Positions 32,647 through 41,156 of a stretch of DNA of 64,000 nt are shown in pieces. The notes under the pieces are model-generated. The model was not told the DNA's origin, searched no databases, and worked only from the letters and a program-made list of their open reading frames with translations. The DNA lies in NCBI RefSeq assembly GCF_004564075.1, contig NZ_CP038256.1, positions 186,001 to 250,000 of the forward strand. Direction: 5' to 3'. How positions within the stretch are numbered: the stretch's first letter is position 1; every line of letters begins with the position of its first letter. This DNA comes from Microbacterium sediminis. Lineage in GTDB: Bacteria > Actinomycetota > Actinomycetes > Actinomycetales > Microbacteriaceae. The translations under genes and the position numbers were made by a program.

Positions 32647-34042
32647 CTCGCGGCGGGCCACGCGCCTGCGCTCGGGGCGGCGGCGGTTCGCGGTCGCCTT
32701 CGTCGCGGTGGTGGGCGCGCTCGCGGTGCTCGTCGGCGGCGGCAGCGCCGTGAGCCTGCTGCAGGGGCCGCGGCTGAGCGACGCGCAGGTCGACCCGGCG
32801 GCGGCGATCGACGTGGCCGGCAGCCGCGTGATCCTCACGGCGAACCAGGCACTCGCCGAGATCGATCCGTCGCAGGTCACGGTCGAACCCGCCGCGGCCC
32901 ACACGGTGGAGGCCGCGGGCCGCGGGATCGGCATCCGGTTCACCGCGCCGCTCGACGCCGAGACCGAGTACCGCGTCCGCGTGGCGGACGTGCGCGGGAT
33001 CGGCGGCGGGCCGGCGACGACGCTCGAGACGTCGTTCGTCACGCCGGTCGCCCAGGTGCTGATGCTGGAGCGCAGCGAGCAGGGCGACGACACGATCTAC
33101 CGCGAGAGCCTCGACGGCGAGCGGGTCGCGGTGCTCTCGCACCCCGAGATCGACGACTTCCGGGCCACGAGCGACGCGATCGTCGTGTCGGTGCGCGAGG
33201 ACGGGCACGCCCGGCTGATCGTCACCGATCGCGACGGCTCCGATCCGCGCGACGTGACGCTGCCCGGCGACGGGATCGTCACGAGCCTGCAGGTGTCGGA
33301 GCGGGGCGGCACGATCGGCTACACCTACTCCGACATCCCCGACGCGAACGGCGACGCGGGCATGCAGTCGGTGCTGCACCTGTCGTCGCTGCGGGATCCG
33401 TCGGCCGAGCCGACGCCGATCGAGGTGGGCGGGGAGGCGCCGAGCGTCGACCGCTGGCGCTTCGTGCCGGACTCCTCGGCGCTGCTGATGATCGACTTCG
33501 ACGGCGAGCTCATCCTCGTCGAGCCCGACGGTGCCGAGCCGGCCTTCCTCGGCAACGCGCTCACGATCGACGCGGTCACCCGCGGCACCTACACGGCGAT
33601 CGTGGAGCGGATCGATGCGGGCGTGGTCTCGCTCGACCTGGCCACGGGGGAGGAGCAGCCGATCGTCGAGCCGGATCCCAGCCCCGGGCAGCTGGCGTTC
33701 GTCGCGCCGCTCCCCGACGGCGACACGGTCCGCCGGTACACCCTCCTCGGCGACGACGGCCTGCCCACGGGCGCGGCGATCGCGCACGTCACCGCCGACG
33801 GCGAGGCCCGCACGCTCACCGAGGTGTCGGCGCCCGACGTGCTGCAGCAGGTGTGCGTCTCGCCGAGCGGCCAGTACGCCGCCGCCGTCGTGGCGCCGAA
33901 CCTCGTGGGCAACCCCTACGACTCGGGCGCGCAGCCGGTGCCGCAGACGCTCGAGACGCGGATCGTCGAGGTCGCCACGGGCGACGAGGTGGCGACGTTC
34001 GACGGCTTCGACATCTCGTGGTGCGCGGTGGGGCCGTGGTGA
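32636..34042 (+). CDS. Membrane-anchored beta-propeller-like protein, function unknown
   Basis: The product has 468 residues. One N-terminal helix (FAVAFVAVVGALAVLVGG) is followed by an Ig-like segment around ITANQALAEIDPSQV and then repeated blades such as YRESLDGERVAVLSHPEIDD, RLIVTDRDGSDPRDVT and GELILVEPDGAEPAF, typical of TolB/WD40-type propellers. It is probably displayed outside the membrane. It overlaps both neighbours, so it belongs to the operon from the YraQ-type permease onwards, but a link to zinc is unproven. Confidence 0.8.
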   Translation: MSTDSRRATRLRSGRRRFAVAFVAVVGALAVLVGGGSAVSLLQGPRLSDAQVDPAAAIDVAGSRVILTANQALAEIDPSQVTVEPAAAHTVEAAGRGIGIRFTAPLDAETEYRVRVADVRGIGGGPATTLETSFVTPVAQVLMLERSEQGDDTIYRESLDGERVAVLSHPEIDDFRATSDAIVVSVREDGHARLIVTDRDGSDPRDVTLPGDGIVTSLQVSERGGTIGYTYSDIPDANGDAGMQSVLHLSSLRDPSAEPTPIEVGGEAPSVDRWRFVPDSSALLMIDFDGELILVEPDGAEPAFLGNALTIDAVTRGTYTAIVERIDAGVVSLDLATGEEQPIVEPDPSPGQLAFVAPLPDGDTVRRYTLLGDDGLPTGAAIAHVTADGEARTLTEVSAPDVLQQVCVSPSGQYAAAVVAPNLVGNPYDSGAQPVPQTLETRIVEVATGDEVATFDGFDISWCAVGPW

Positions 34043-34719
34043 GTGGGCTGCGCCCGGCCACGCGCGACGACCTGCTGCCGCTCGCCGTCGAGGTGGCCCC
34101 GCGGCTGCTGGGCGCCGTGCTGACCACCACGATCGCCGGCGAGACGGTGGCCGTGCGCATCACCGAGGTGGAGGCGTATCACGGCGCCGGCTCGGGGGCG
34201 GTCCCCGACCCCGGCTCGCACGCCCGCATGGGGCGCACGGCGCGCAACGCGACGATGTGGGGCGAGCCCGGTCACCTGTACGTGTACCTCAGCCACGGCA
34301 TCCACTCGTGCGTCAACGTCGTCTGCGGCCCCGAGGGGCGCGGCGACGGCTGCCTGCTGCGGGCGGGCGAGATCATCGGCGGCGCCGACATCGCCCGCCG
34401 ACGCCGCACCGTGCGCGGCGTCGTGCGCAGCGACCGCGACCTCGCGCGCGGCCCCGGGCGCCTCGGCGACGCCATCGGCCTGCGCCATCCGCTGCACGAC
34501 GGCATCGACGCGATCGGGGGTGCCGAGCTCGGCGGCGCGGTCGCGCGGCTCGAGCTCGCCGCCGAACCTGTGGCCGATCCCGCGGCCGGTCCGCGCGTGG
34601 GCGTGGCGGGCGTGGCCGGCACCTCGGCGTACCCGTGGCGGTTCTGGATCGCCGGGGATCCCACCGTGTCGGCCTTCCGCCCGGGACGCGGGGCGGTCGA
34701 GGCCGCGGGGCCGTGCTAG
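34039..34719 (+). CDS. mpg: DNA-3-methyladenine glycosylase (AAG/MPG type)
   Basis: The product has 226 residues from the GTG overlapping the upstream stop (a GTG one codon earlier is possible). The sequence contains ARMGRTARNATMWGEPGHLYVYLSHGIHSCVN, the family core with catalytic Glu nearby in ITEVEAYHG, and GPGRLGDAIGL. It removes alkylated purines in base excision repair. Normal length for bacterial AAG (about 200-230). Confidence 0.93.
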   Translation: MSGLRPATRDDLLPLAVEVAPRLLGAVLTTTIAGETVAVRITEVEAYHGAGSGAVPDPGSHARMGRTARNATMWGEPGHLYVYLSHGIHSCVNVVCGPEGRGDGCLLRAGEIIGGADIARRRRTVRGVVRSDRDLARGPGRLGDAIGLRHPLHDGIDAIGGAELGGAVARLELAAEPVADPAAGPRVGVAGVAGTSAYPWRFWIAGDPTVSAFRPGRGAVEAAGPC

Positions 34720-34863
34720 TATTGACGTTTGTCTGCGTGCACTCCTGCGCGTAGTTCGTGCATTCCCCACCTGAACACAGCCCGCGAGGGCGGGTGAGGC
34801 ATGTGCAGACAAGAGATCTTGGGTGGTCCCGTCCGGGGCCACGGTATTGAAGGAGAGTGAACC
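34720..34863 (+). promoter_or_regulatory. Promoter and leader of the rpmB-rpmG-rpsN operon
   Basis: TAGTAT-TGACG around 34718-34730 offers a -10 hexamer and an overlapping TTGACG (-35-like) element. A leader of about 120 nt follows, with a small hairpin CCCGC-GAGG-GCGGG (34780-34793) and GAAGGAGAG as ribosome-binding site. No GATAAC-N-GTTATC box is seen. Confidence 0.5.
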
Positions 34864-35099
34864 ATGGCTGCTGTGTGCCAGGTGACCGGCGCCACGCCTG
34901 GATTCGGTCACAACATTTCGCACTCGCACCGACGGACGAAGCGTCGCTTCGACCCGAACGTGCAGAAGAAGACGTACTACGTTCCGTCGCTCGGCCGTAA
35001 GGTCACGCTGAACGTCTCGGCCAAGGGCATCAAGGTGATCGACGTCCGCGGCATCGAGTCGGTCGTCAAGGACCTGATCGCGAAGGGTGTGAAGCTCTA

Positions 35100-35100
<1 letters not shown>
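34864..35100 (+). CDS. rpmB: Ribosomal protein L28, cysteine-free (zinc-independent) type
   Basis: The product has 78 residues, [21 protein letters not shown]. Actinobacterial L28 proteins of the zinc type carry two CxxC pairs; here only one Cys remains (CQVT), so this is the C-minus form. It binds 23S rRNA in the large subunit. Its stop overlaps the rpmG ATG. C-minus L28/L33/S14 sets are often Zur-controlled spares in Actinobacteria, though in some genera they are the only copies. Confidence 0.95.
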
Positions 35101-35270
<170 letters not shown>

Positions 35271-35273
35271 TCC

Positions 35274-35579
35274 ATGGCTAAGAAGAGCAAGATCGCGCGT
35301 AACGAGCAGCGCAAGGCGGTCGTGGCCCGCTACGCCGAGCAGCGCGCTCAGCTGAAGAAGACCCTCGTCGACCCGAACGCTTCGGACGACGAGCGCGAGG
35401 CCGCCCGCGTGGGCCTGCAGAAGCTGCCCCGCAACGCCTCGCCGGTGCGCGTGCGCTCGCGCGACGCCATCGACGGTCGCCCCCGCGGTGTGCTGACGAA
35501 GTTCGGCATCTCGCGTGTGCGCTTCCGCGACATGGCCCACCGTGGCGAGCTGCCCGGTGTGACCAAGTCGTCCTGGTAA
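35274..35579 (+). CDS. rpsN: Ribosomal protein S14, long zinc-independent type
   Basis: The product has 101 residues, the long C-minus form (the zinc form has about 61 and CxxC pairs). It contains [22 protein letters not shown] and ends GVTKSSW. It sits in the small-subunit head. Together with L28 and L33 of the same type it forms a zinc-sparing set 4 kb from zur. Confidence 0.95.
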   Translation: MAKKSKIARNEQRKAVVARYAEQRAQLKKTLVDPNASDDEREAARVGLQKLPRNASPVRVRSRDAIDGRPRGVLTKFGISRVRFRDMAHRGELPGVTKSSW

Positions 35580-35598
35580 GCACCACACCAGACGCCCA

Positions 35599-35632
35599 GG
35601 GCGGGATCTCCTTCGGGAGGTCCCGCCCTTTC
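35599..35632 (+). terminator. Intrinsic terminator of the ribosomal protein operon
   Basis: GGGCGGGATCTCC-TTCG-GGAGGTCCCGCCC is a 13-bp stem with one wobble and a UUCG loop, followed by TTTC. Confidence 0.85.
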
Positions 35633-35649
35633 GCATGCCGCCCGGCGGA

Positions 35650-35655
35650 TACGAT
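35650..35655 (+). promoter_or_regulatory. Leaderless -10 (TACGAT)
   Basis: It ends 6 nt before the ATG at 35662 and decides that start against an in-frame ATG at 35635. Confidence 0.6.
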
Positions 35656-35661
35656 CGGATC

Positions 35662-36792
35662 ATGCCGCTCGACCCGTTCTTCGCGGACCGACTGCGCAGC
35701 GACCGCAGGCACTGGTTCCGGCAGGCGACCCAGCGACTGAAGTCGCGCCTGGGCTGGCCGTGGTTCATGCGGCCCGCCGCCGACGAGGGCGTGCGCTCGG
35801 CCACCAGCGCCGAGAAGGACCGCGCCCGGCGCGGGGCGCGCGAGGACACCCGCGACGCGATCCGCGCGCACGAGCCGCACCCGTCGCAGAAGCGCGCGGT
35901 GCACCGGCGCCAGGCCAGGGCCTGGGATCGCAAGGAACTGGCGCGCTCGGGCACGCCCGGGCCCAAGGTCCGCGCGGAGGAGCACGTCGTCCCCGTCGAC
36001 GGCTACCCGGACGTGCGCGTGCGCGTGTACTACCCGGCCGACGCGTGGGACATCGCGGCCGAGGGACCGATCCCCGCGTGCCTGATGTTCTTCGGCGGGG
36101 CCTTCCGGATCGGCGGGATCGACTACGCCACGACCGACGCGGCCAACCGCCGCAGGGCCGCCGACGCCCGCGTGGCGATCGTGGCCGTCGACTATGCCCT
36201 CGCCCCGGAGCACAAGTTCCCCACGCCCGTGGAGCAGGGCGTCGCCGCGCTGCGCTGGCTGTTCGATCGGGCGACCGCGCTCGGCATCGACCGCGAGCGG
36301 ATCGCGGTGGGCGGCACCTCGGCCGGCGGCAACATCGCCGCGGCCGTGGCGCTGGCCAACCGCGATCGCGACGGCCTGCCGATCCGGCTGCAGCTGCTCG
36401 AGGTCCCGGTTGTGGACCTCACGGGGCGGCACATCGACTTCGCGGCCTCGCGCGCCCTGGGCATCCCGATGCCGATCATGGCGCGGGAGCTCATCTCGGT
36501 GTCGCGCACGTACCTGCCGCACCGCCGCGACGCCAAGAACCCGCTCGCCTCGCCGATCCTCGCCGCCTCGCTGGCCGGGCTGCCGCCCGCCGCGATCTTC
36601 ACCGCCGAGTACGACCCGCTGCGCGGCGAGGGCGCGGCGTACGCGGCGGCGCTGCGGGCGGCCGGGGTGGAGGCCACCGCGGTGCAGTATCAGGGCATGG
36701 TGCACGACGGCGCGATCTACACCGCGGTCGTGCCGACCGCGCGCCGCTGGCAGGCCGACGTCGTGACGGCGCTGCGCAGCCTCCACGCCTGA
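35662..36792 (+). CDS. Alpha/beta-hydrolase (HSL-like esterase)
   Basis: The product has 376 residues. Nucleophile elbow GGTSAGGNIAAA near residue 222, VAIVAVDYALAPEHKFP near 175, acid in FTAEYDPLRGEG and His in GMVHDGAIY. This order is typical of hormone-sensitive-lipase-like esterases. The oxyanion motif, usually HGGG, reads FFGGAFR, so the His is replaced by Phe. The first 100 residues are basic, unusual for the family, and contain RHWFRQATQRLKSR. Substrate unknown. The start is fixed by the leaderless -10. Confidence 0.88.
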   Translation: MPLDPFFADRLRSDRRHWFRQATQRLKSRLGWPWFMRPAADEGVRSATSAEKDRARRGAREDTRDAIRAHEPHPSQKRAVHRRQARAWDRKELARSGTPGPKVRAEEHVVPVDGYPDVRVRVYYPADAWDIAAEGPIPACLMFFGGAFRIGGIDYATTDAANRRRAADARVAIVAVDYALAPEHKFPTPVEQGVAALRWLFDRATALGIDRERIAVGGTSAGGNIAAAVALANRDRDGLPIRLQLLEVPVVDLTGRHIDFAASRALGIPMPIMARELISVSRTYLPHRRDAKNPLASPILAASLAGLPPAAIFTAEYDPLRGEGAAYAAALRAAGVEATAVQYQGMVHDGAIYTAVVPTARRWQADVVTALRSLHA

Positions 36793-36801
36793 TCCCTACC
36801 T

Positions 36802-36838
36802 GCATAGGGCTACCGGCATAGGGAAACCTCGCCTATGC
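36802..36838. promoter_or_regulatory. Direct and inverted GCATAGG repeats before the MFS gene
   Basis: GCATAGG occurs at 36802-36808 and 36816-36822 (14-bp period) and inverted as CCTATGC at 36832-36838. This is a likely operator for a local regulator of the transporter. Confidence 0.55.
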
Positions 36839-36885
36839 TGACGCGTGGCAATGCCGCCTGTAGCCGATGAAGGATACGAACACCG

Positions 36886-38232
36886 ATGACGACGACTGTC
36901 ACCCCCACCGCCCCCGCCCGTGACCTGCGCGATCACCTCGAGCGCGCGCCGATGTCGCTGTACCAATGGCTCATCGTCGCCTGCGCCGTGCTGCTGAACG
37001 CCCTCGATGGCTTCGACGTGGCCTCGATGTCGTTCGTGTCGGTGCGGGTCGAGGAGGAGTTCGGCCTCACCGGCACCGAGCTCGGCGTCGTCATCAGCGC
37101 CACGCTGATCGGCATGGCGATCGGATCGATCGCGATCGGCCGCATCGCCGATCTCATCGGCCGCCGCTGGACCGTGCTGGGCTCCACCGCGCTCGCGACG
37201 CTCGGCATGTACCTCGCCGCCAGCGCCACCGACGTGACCCAGCTCGGCATCTGGCGCGTGCTGACCGGCCTCGGCGTCGGCGGCATCCTCACGAGCATCA
37301 CCGTGATCAGCGCCGAGTTCGCCTCCAACCGCTGGCGCGGCCTCGCGATCGGTATCTACGCCGCCGGCTACGGGGTCGGCGCCTTCGCGGGCGGCATCGC
37401 CGCCAACGGGCTGCAGGCCGACTTCGGCTGGCGCGCGGTGTTCCTCGCCGGCGCCCTCGCGAGCACCGTGCTGCTGGTGATCCTCGTCCTCGTGCTGCCC
37501 GAGTCGGTGCAGTTCCTCACGCGCCGCCCCGGGTCGGACAAGGCCCTGGCCCGCATCGCCCGCCGTGTGGGCTTCGACCCGGCGCGCGCCTCGGTCGTCG
37601 CCGAGCGCAGCGCGGCCACGGAGGGCACCCACGCCGGCCTCAAGGGCATCTTCGGCGGCGGTGCCGCCACCGTGACGCTGCTGCTGTGGCTGGCGTTCTT
37701 CACCGTGATGTTCGGCTTCTACTTCGTCAACTCGTGGACGCCGCGCCTCATGGTCGACGCGGGCATGACCGCCGAGCAGGGCGTGATCATCGGCATGATG
37801 CTCGCCATCGGCGGGGCGCTGGGCTCGGTGCTCTACGGCGTCGGCGCCGCCCGGATCGATCGCGAGAAGCTGCTGCTCGGCTTCCTCGGGCTCTCGGCGA
37901 TCGCGATCATCGCGTTCGTGCTCACCACGTCGATCCTCGTGCTCGCGTTCGTGCTCGGCGTCGTGGTCGGCATGCTCGTCAACGGCTGCGTCGCCGGCCT
38001 GTACGCGGTCGCCCCGACCCGGTACGGCACCTTCGCCCGCGCGACCGGCGTGGGCGCGGCGCTCGGCGTGGGGCGCGCGGGGGCGATCCTCGCCCCGATC
38101 GCCGCCGGCTCGCTGATCGACGTCGGCTGGACCAACGTCGCGCTGTACTCGACCACGGCAGGCCTGCTGCTCGTCGGCGGCGTCGCCGTGTTCCTGCTCA
38201 CCCGGCGCCCCGTCGCACCCGACGCCGTCTGA
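36886..38232 (+). CDS. MFS transporter, aromatic acid:H+ symporter type
   Basis: The product has 448 residues and twelve predicted helices. LLNALDGFDVASMSFV in helix 1 is the mark of the AAHS family (PcaK/BenK). The MFS A-like motif GRIADLIGRRWTV lies between helices 2 and 3 and the second copy GAARIDREKLLL between 8 and 9. It likely imports benzoate- or protocatechuate-like acids with protons. No catabolic genes are nearby, so the substrate is open. A GCATAGG repeat array lies before it. Confidence 0.9.
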   Translation: MTTTVTPTAPARDLRDHLERAPMSLYQWLIVACAVLLNALDGFDVASMSFVSVRVEEEFGLTGTELGVVISATLIGMAIGSIAIGRIADLIGRRWTVLGSTALATLGMYLAASATDVTQLGIWRVLTGLGVGGILTSITVISAEFASNRWRGLAIGIYAAGYGVGAFAGGIAANGLQADFGWRAVFLAGALASTVLLVILVLVLPESVQFLTRRPGSDKALARIARRVGFDPARASVVAERSAATEGTHAGLKGIFGGGAATVTLLLWLAFFTVMFGFYFVNSWTPRLMVDAGMTAEQGVIIGMMLAIGGALGSVLYGVGAARIDREKLLLGFLGLSAIAIIAFVLTTSILVLAFVLGVVVGMLVNGCVAGLYAVAPTRYGTFARATGVGAALGVGRAGAILAPIAAGSLIDVGWTNVALYSTTAGLLLVGGVAVFLLTRRPVAPDAV

Positions 38233-38247
38233 GCGATCGCTCCCTCG

Positions 38248-38287
38248 CTCTGCCCCTCGCGCCGCACGCGAGGGGCGGAGTGGTTTT
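38248..38287 (+). terminator. Terminator of the MFS gene
   Basis: CTCTGCCCCTCGCG and CGCGAGGGGCGGAG form a 14-bp stem with one wobble and a 5-nt loop, followed by TGGTTTT. Confidence 0.8.
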
Positions 38288-38480
38288 CGGAGTGCTCATC
38301 CGTCACATCCGTCACGCGCGACCGGCGACACGCCGCGCGGATTACGCCAAAAAGCGCGAAAATCCGCGGAATGGCGGGCCCCGTTGATACATTCGAGGCG
38401 GTCGAACGACCACCCGGGGGCATCCGTTTCCGGCTGAATACACCAACGTTCTGCGGCGTCCTTCGCCGCTGGAGGATGAC

Positions 38481-38768
38481 ATGGCCGACAAGAACATCAC
38501 CAAGACCGAGCTCGTTGCGAGCATCGCGAGCGCGACCGGTCAGAGCCAGGCCGCCGTCTCGGGCGTGCTCGACGCGCTCTTCACCACCGTCTCGGAGGCC
38601 GTCGCCAAGGGCTCGAAGGTCTCGATCCCCGGCTGGATCGCGTTCGAGCAGGTCGAGACCGCCGCTCGCACCGGCCGCAACCCGCAGACCGGCGCCGAGA
38701 TCAAGATCCCGGCCGGCAAGCGCGTCAAGGTGACCGCCGGCTCGAAGCTGAAGGCCGCCGTCAAGTAA
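38481..38768 (+). CDS. hup: DNA-binding protein HU
   Basis: The product has 95 residues, the usual size without the long Lys/Ala tail of mycobacterial HupB. ITKTELVASIASATG, the beta arm sequence ARTGRNPQTGAEIKIPA and VKVTAGSKLKAAVK are diagnostic. It bends and compacts DNA as a dimer. It is preceded by a 248-nt region with GTTGATACATTC as a possible promoter and GGAGGATGAC before the ATG, and is followed by a strong terminator. Confidence 0.97.
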   Translation: MADKNITKTELVASIASATGQSQAAVSGVLDALFTTVSEAVAKGSKVSIPGWIAFEQVETAARTGRNPQTGAEIKIPAGKRVKVTAGSKLKAAVK

Positions 38769-38781
38769 GACCGCGTCCGGC

Positions 38782-38810
38782 AGGGCCGTCCCTTCGGGGG
38801 CGGCCCTTTT
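38782..38810 (+). terminator. Terminator of hup
   Basis: AGGGCCGTCCC-TTCG-GGGGCGGCCCT is an 11-bp stem with one wobble and a UUCG loop, followed by TTT. Confidence 0.85.
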
Positions 38811-38880
38811 GCGTTCCCGGGCCCGCGTCCCTGCTCCCGACTTCGTTTCGATCCGTCGGAGCCGTGGTTGGTCACCGTTC

Positions 38881-39086
38881 GTCGGATCGGCTGCGCCGGT
38901 GTCGGATCGGGCGGAGGGATGTCGCCACACTGGCCCCAGATCTTCACGCCAGCCCCACTGATCCGACGACGGGCGTCGCACCTCCGACGCCCGCGCGGGT
39001 CCCAGGCTCGTCGACCGGAGGCGCGAAGCGCCGGAGCGGAGACGGGTCGAGCGCAGCGGCGCAGCCGCGGAGTCGAGACCACGGGC
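38881..39086. repeat. Noncoding region with extragenic palindromes
   Basis: The gap 38811-39135 has no convincing gene. It holds GTCGGATCGG twice (38881-38890, 38901-38910) and its near complement CTGATCCGAC at 38958-38967, then two small hairpins, GGCGC-GAA-GCGCC (39020-39032) and GCGGC-GCA-GCCGC (39056-39068), between TCGACC and TCGAGACC. The second part resembles REP-like repeats that I recall from Microbacteriaceae intergenic regions. The G+C rich palindromes may fold in mRNA or bind a nucleoid protein. Confidence 0.5.
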
Positions 39087-39123
39087 CGCAACCGCGCATC
39101 GCCGGCGTTCAGGTGCCGGGAAA

Positions 39124-39129
39124 TAGGCT
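39124..39129 (+). promoter_or_regulatory. Leaderless -10 (TAGGCT)
   Basis: It ends 6 nt before the GTG at 39136. Confidence 0.6.
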
Positions 39130-39135
39130 GATCGG

Positions 39136-41103
39136 GTGACTCCCCGCCTCCTTCGAGCTGCCGGCCCGGCGATCCTCGTCCTCGCGGCGCTCGCGGCGGC
39201 GGTCTGGGCGCTCGCGTTCGCCGGCGGAGCGGATCCCCTCACGGTCGGCGACCCCGGGCCCGTCATCCGCTGGGGTCTGCCGGTCGCGAAGCTCCTCGTC
39301 AACCTCTCGGCGGCGGCGATGATCGGGGCGCTCGTCGTGGCGCTGTGGGCGCTGCGCGCGGGCGAGCGCGAGTTCGACGTCGCGCTGGACACGGCGTCGA
39401 TCGGCGCCGCGGTCTTCACGGTCGCCAGCGGCACCGTCACGTTCTTCACCTTCCTCTCGGTGTTCAACCCGCAGCTCAGCGCGGGCCCGGAGTTCGGTGC
39501 CCAGCTGGGCCGCTTCCTCGTCGACACCGAGCTCGGCCGCGCCTGGCTGCTCACGACGATCGCCGCCGCGGCCGTCACCGTGCTGGCCTTCGCCGTCCGC
39601 GGCTGGATCCCCACGCTCGTCACCGCGATCCTGGCCGCCGCCTCGCTCATCCCCATGGCGACGCAGGGCCACTCGGGCGACCTCGCCAGCCACGGCCTCG
39701 TCGTGACCGCGCTCGCGATCCACATCCTCGGCGCCGCGGTCTGGCTGGGCGGCCTCGTGCTCATCGTCGTCGTGCGGCCCGTGCTCGCCGGCGATCGGGT
39801 GCGTACCGTGCTGGAGCGCTATTCGACCATCGCGCTCGCGGCCTTCGTCGTCGTCGCGGCCAGCGGCGTGCTGCGCTCGCTCGCGGCGATCGCCTCGCCG
39901 CTCGAGCTCGTGACCACGCCCTACGGCGTCGTGCTGAGCGTCAAGATCGTCGCACTCATCGCGATGGGCCTGCTCGGCGCCTGGTACCGGCTCCGCCTCA
40001 TCGCCACCCACACCAGCGGCGTCTTCTGGCGGGTGGTCACGCTCGAGCTGGCGCTCATGGGCATCGCGTCCGGGGCGGCCGCGGCGCTCGCGCGCTCGGC
40101 GCCGCCCGTCGGCGAGGAGCCGCCCACCGCCCAGACGCCCGCCGAGATCCTCACCGGCGAGCCGCTGCCCCCCGAGCTCACGCCCATCCGCCTGCTGACC
40201 GAGTGGGACATCGATCCGCTGTGGCTGCTGGCGGGGGCCTTCGGCATCGCGCTGTACCTGGCGGGCGTGTGGCGCCTGCGCCGACGGGGCGATCACTGGC
40301 CGGTCTACCGCACGGTGCTGTGGGTGCTGGGCATGCTCCTGCTCGTGTGGGTGACCAACGGCGCGCTCAACGCCTACGGCCACACGCTCTTCAGCATGCA
40401 CATGCTCATGCACATGCTGCTGAGCATGGCGATCCCGCTGCTGCTCGTGCCCGGCGCGCCCGTGACGCTCGCCGCGCGCGCGATCCCGAAGCGCGAGGAC
40501 GGCTCCCGCGGCGGACGCGAGTGGATCCTGTGGATCGTGCACAACCCCGTCGCGAAGGTGCTGACGCACCCGCTCGTCGCCGCCGGGATCTTCATCGGAT
40601 CGCTGTGGCTGTTCTACTTCAGCGAGCTGTTCCGCTGGAGCCTGTACGACCACCTGGGCCACGAGTGGATGGTCACCCACTTCCTCATCTCGGGCTACCT
40701 GTTCGTCATGTCGCTCGTGGGGATCGATCCCGTGCCGTACCGGCTGCCGCACGCCGGCCGGCTGGTGACGCTCATCGTCGTCATGGCGATGCACGCGTTC
40801 TTCGGCATCGCGATCATGAGCCAGAGCGGACTCATGGTGGCCGAGTGGTACGGCGCCATGGGCCGCACGTGGGGCGCGACGCCGCTCGAGGACCAGTACG
40901 CGGGCGGCGGCATCGCGTGGTCGATCGGCGAGATCCCCACGCTCATCACCGCGATCACCGTGGCGATCCAGTGGAGCCGCAGCGACGAGCGGCAGCAGCG
41001 CCGCCGCGATCGCCACGCCGACCGCACGGGCGATGCCGAGCTCGACGCCTACAACGCGCGCCTCGCGGCCCTCGCCGAGCGCGACCGCCGCGCCGGGGTC
41101 TGA
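39136..41103 (+). CDS. CopD-CtaG fusion membrane protein
   Basis: The product has 655 residues and about fifteen helices. Residues 1-330 match the CopD copper-import domain (ATQGHSGDLASHGLVV, HILGAAVWLGGL). Residues about 350-620 match the CtaG (caa3 assembly) domain, with the Met/His-rich block FSMHMLMHMLLSMAIP and HEWMVTHFLISGYLF. The fusion is common in Actinobacteria and probably delivers copper to cytochrome oxidase or into the cell. The start is supported by the leaderless -10. No copper regulator site was seen. Confidence 0.9.
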   Translation: MTPRLLRAAGPAILVLAALAAAVWALAFAGGADPLTVGDPGPVIRWGLPVAKLLVNLSAAAMIGALVVALWALRAGEREFDVALDTASIGAAVFTVASGTVTFFTFLSVFNPQLSAGPEFGAQLGRFLVDTELGRAWLLTTIAAAAVTVLAFAVRGWIPTLVTAILAAASLIPMATQGHSGDLASHGLVVTALAIHILGAAVWLGGLVLIVVVRPVLAGDRVRTVLERYSTIALAAFVVVAASGVLRSLAAIASPLELVTTPYGVVLSVKIVALIAMGLLGAWYRLRLIATHTSGVFWRVVTLELALMGIASGAAAALARSAPPVGEEPPTAQTPAEILTGEPLPPELTPIRLLTEWDIDPLWLLAGAFGIALYLAGVWRLRRRGDHWPVYRTVLWVLGMLLLVWVTNGALNAYGHTLFSMHMLMHMLLSMAIPLLLVPGAPVTLAARAIPKREDGSRGGREWILWIVHNPVAKVLTHPLVAAGIFIGSLWLFYFSELFRWSLYDHLGHEWMVTHFLISGYLFVMSLVGIDPVPYRLPHAGRLVTLIVVMAMHAFFGIAIMSQSGLMVAEWYGAMGRTWGATPLEDQYAGGGIAWSIGEIPTLITAITVAIQWSRSDERQQRRRDRHADRTGDAELDAYNARLAALAERDRRAGV

Positions 41104-41156
41104 GTCCGCGGGTCTGCGACGTCCGGGCGCTCGGCGCCGCGGACTCCGCGGACGTG

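Noticed and set aside
34720-34863. A Zur box before rpmB
   Set aside because: No GATAAC-N-GTTATC-like dyad is present in this region despite the zinc-free ribosomal proteins.
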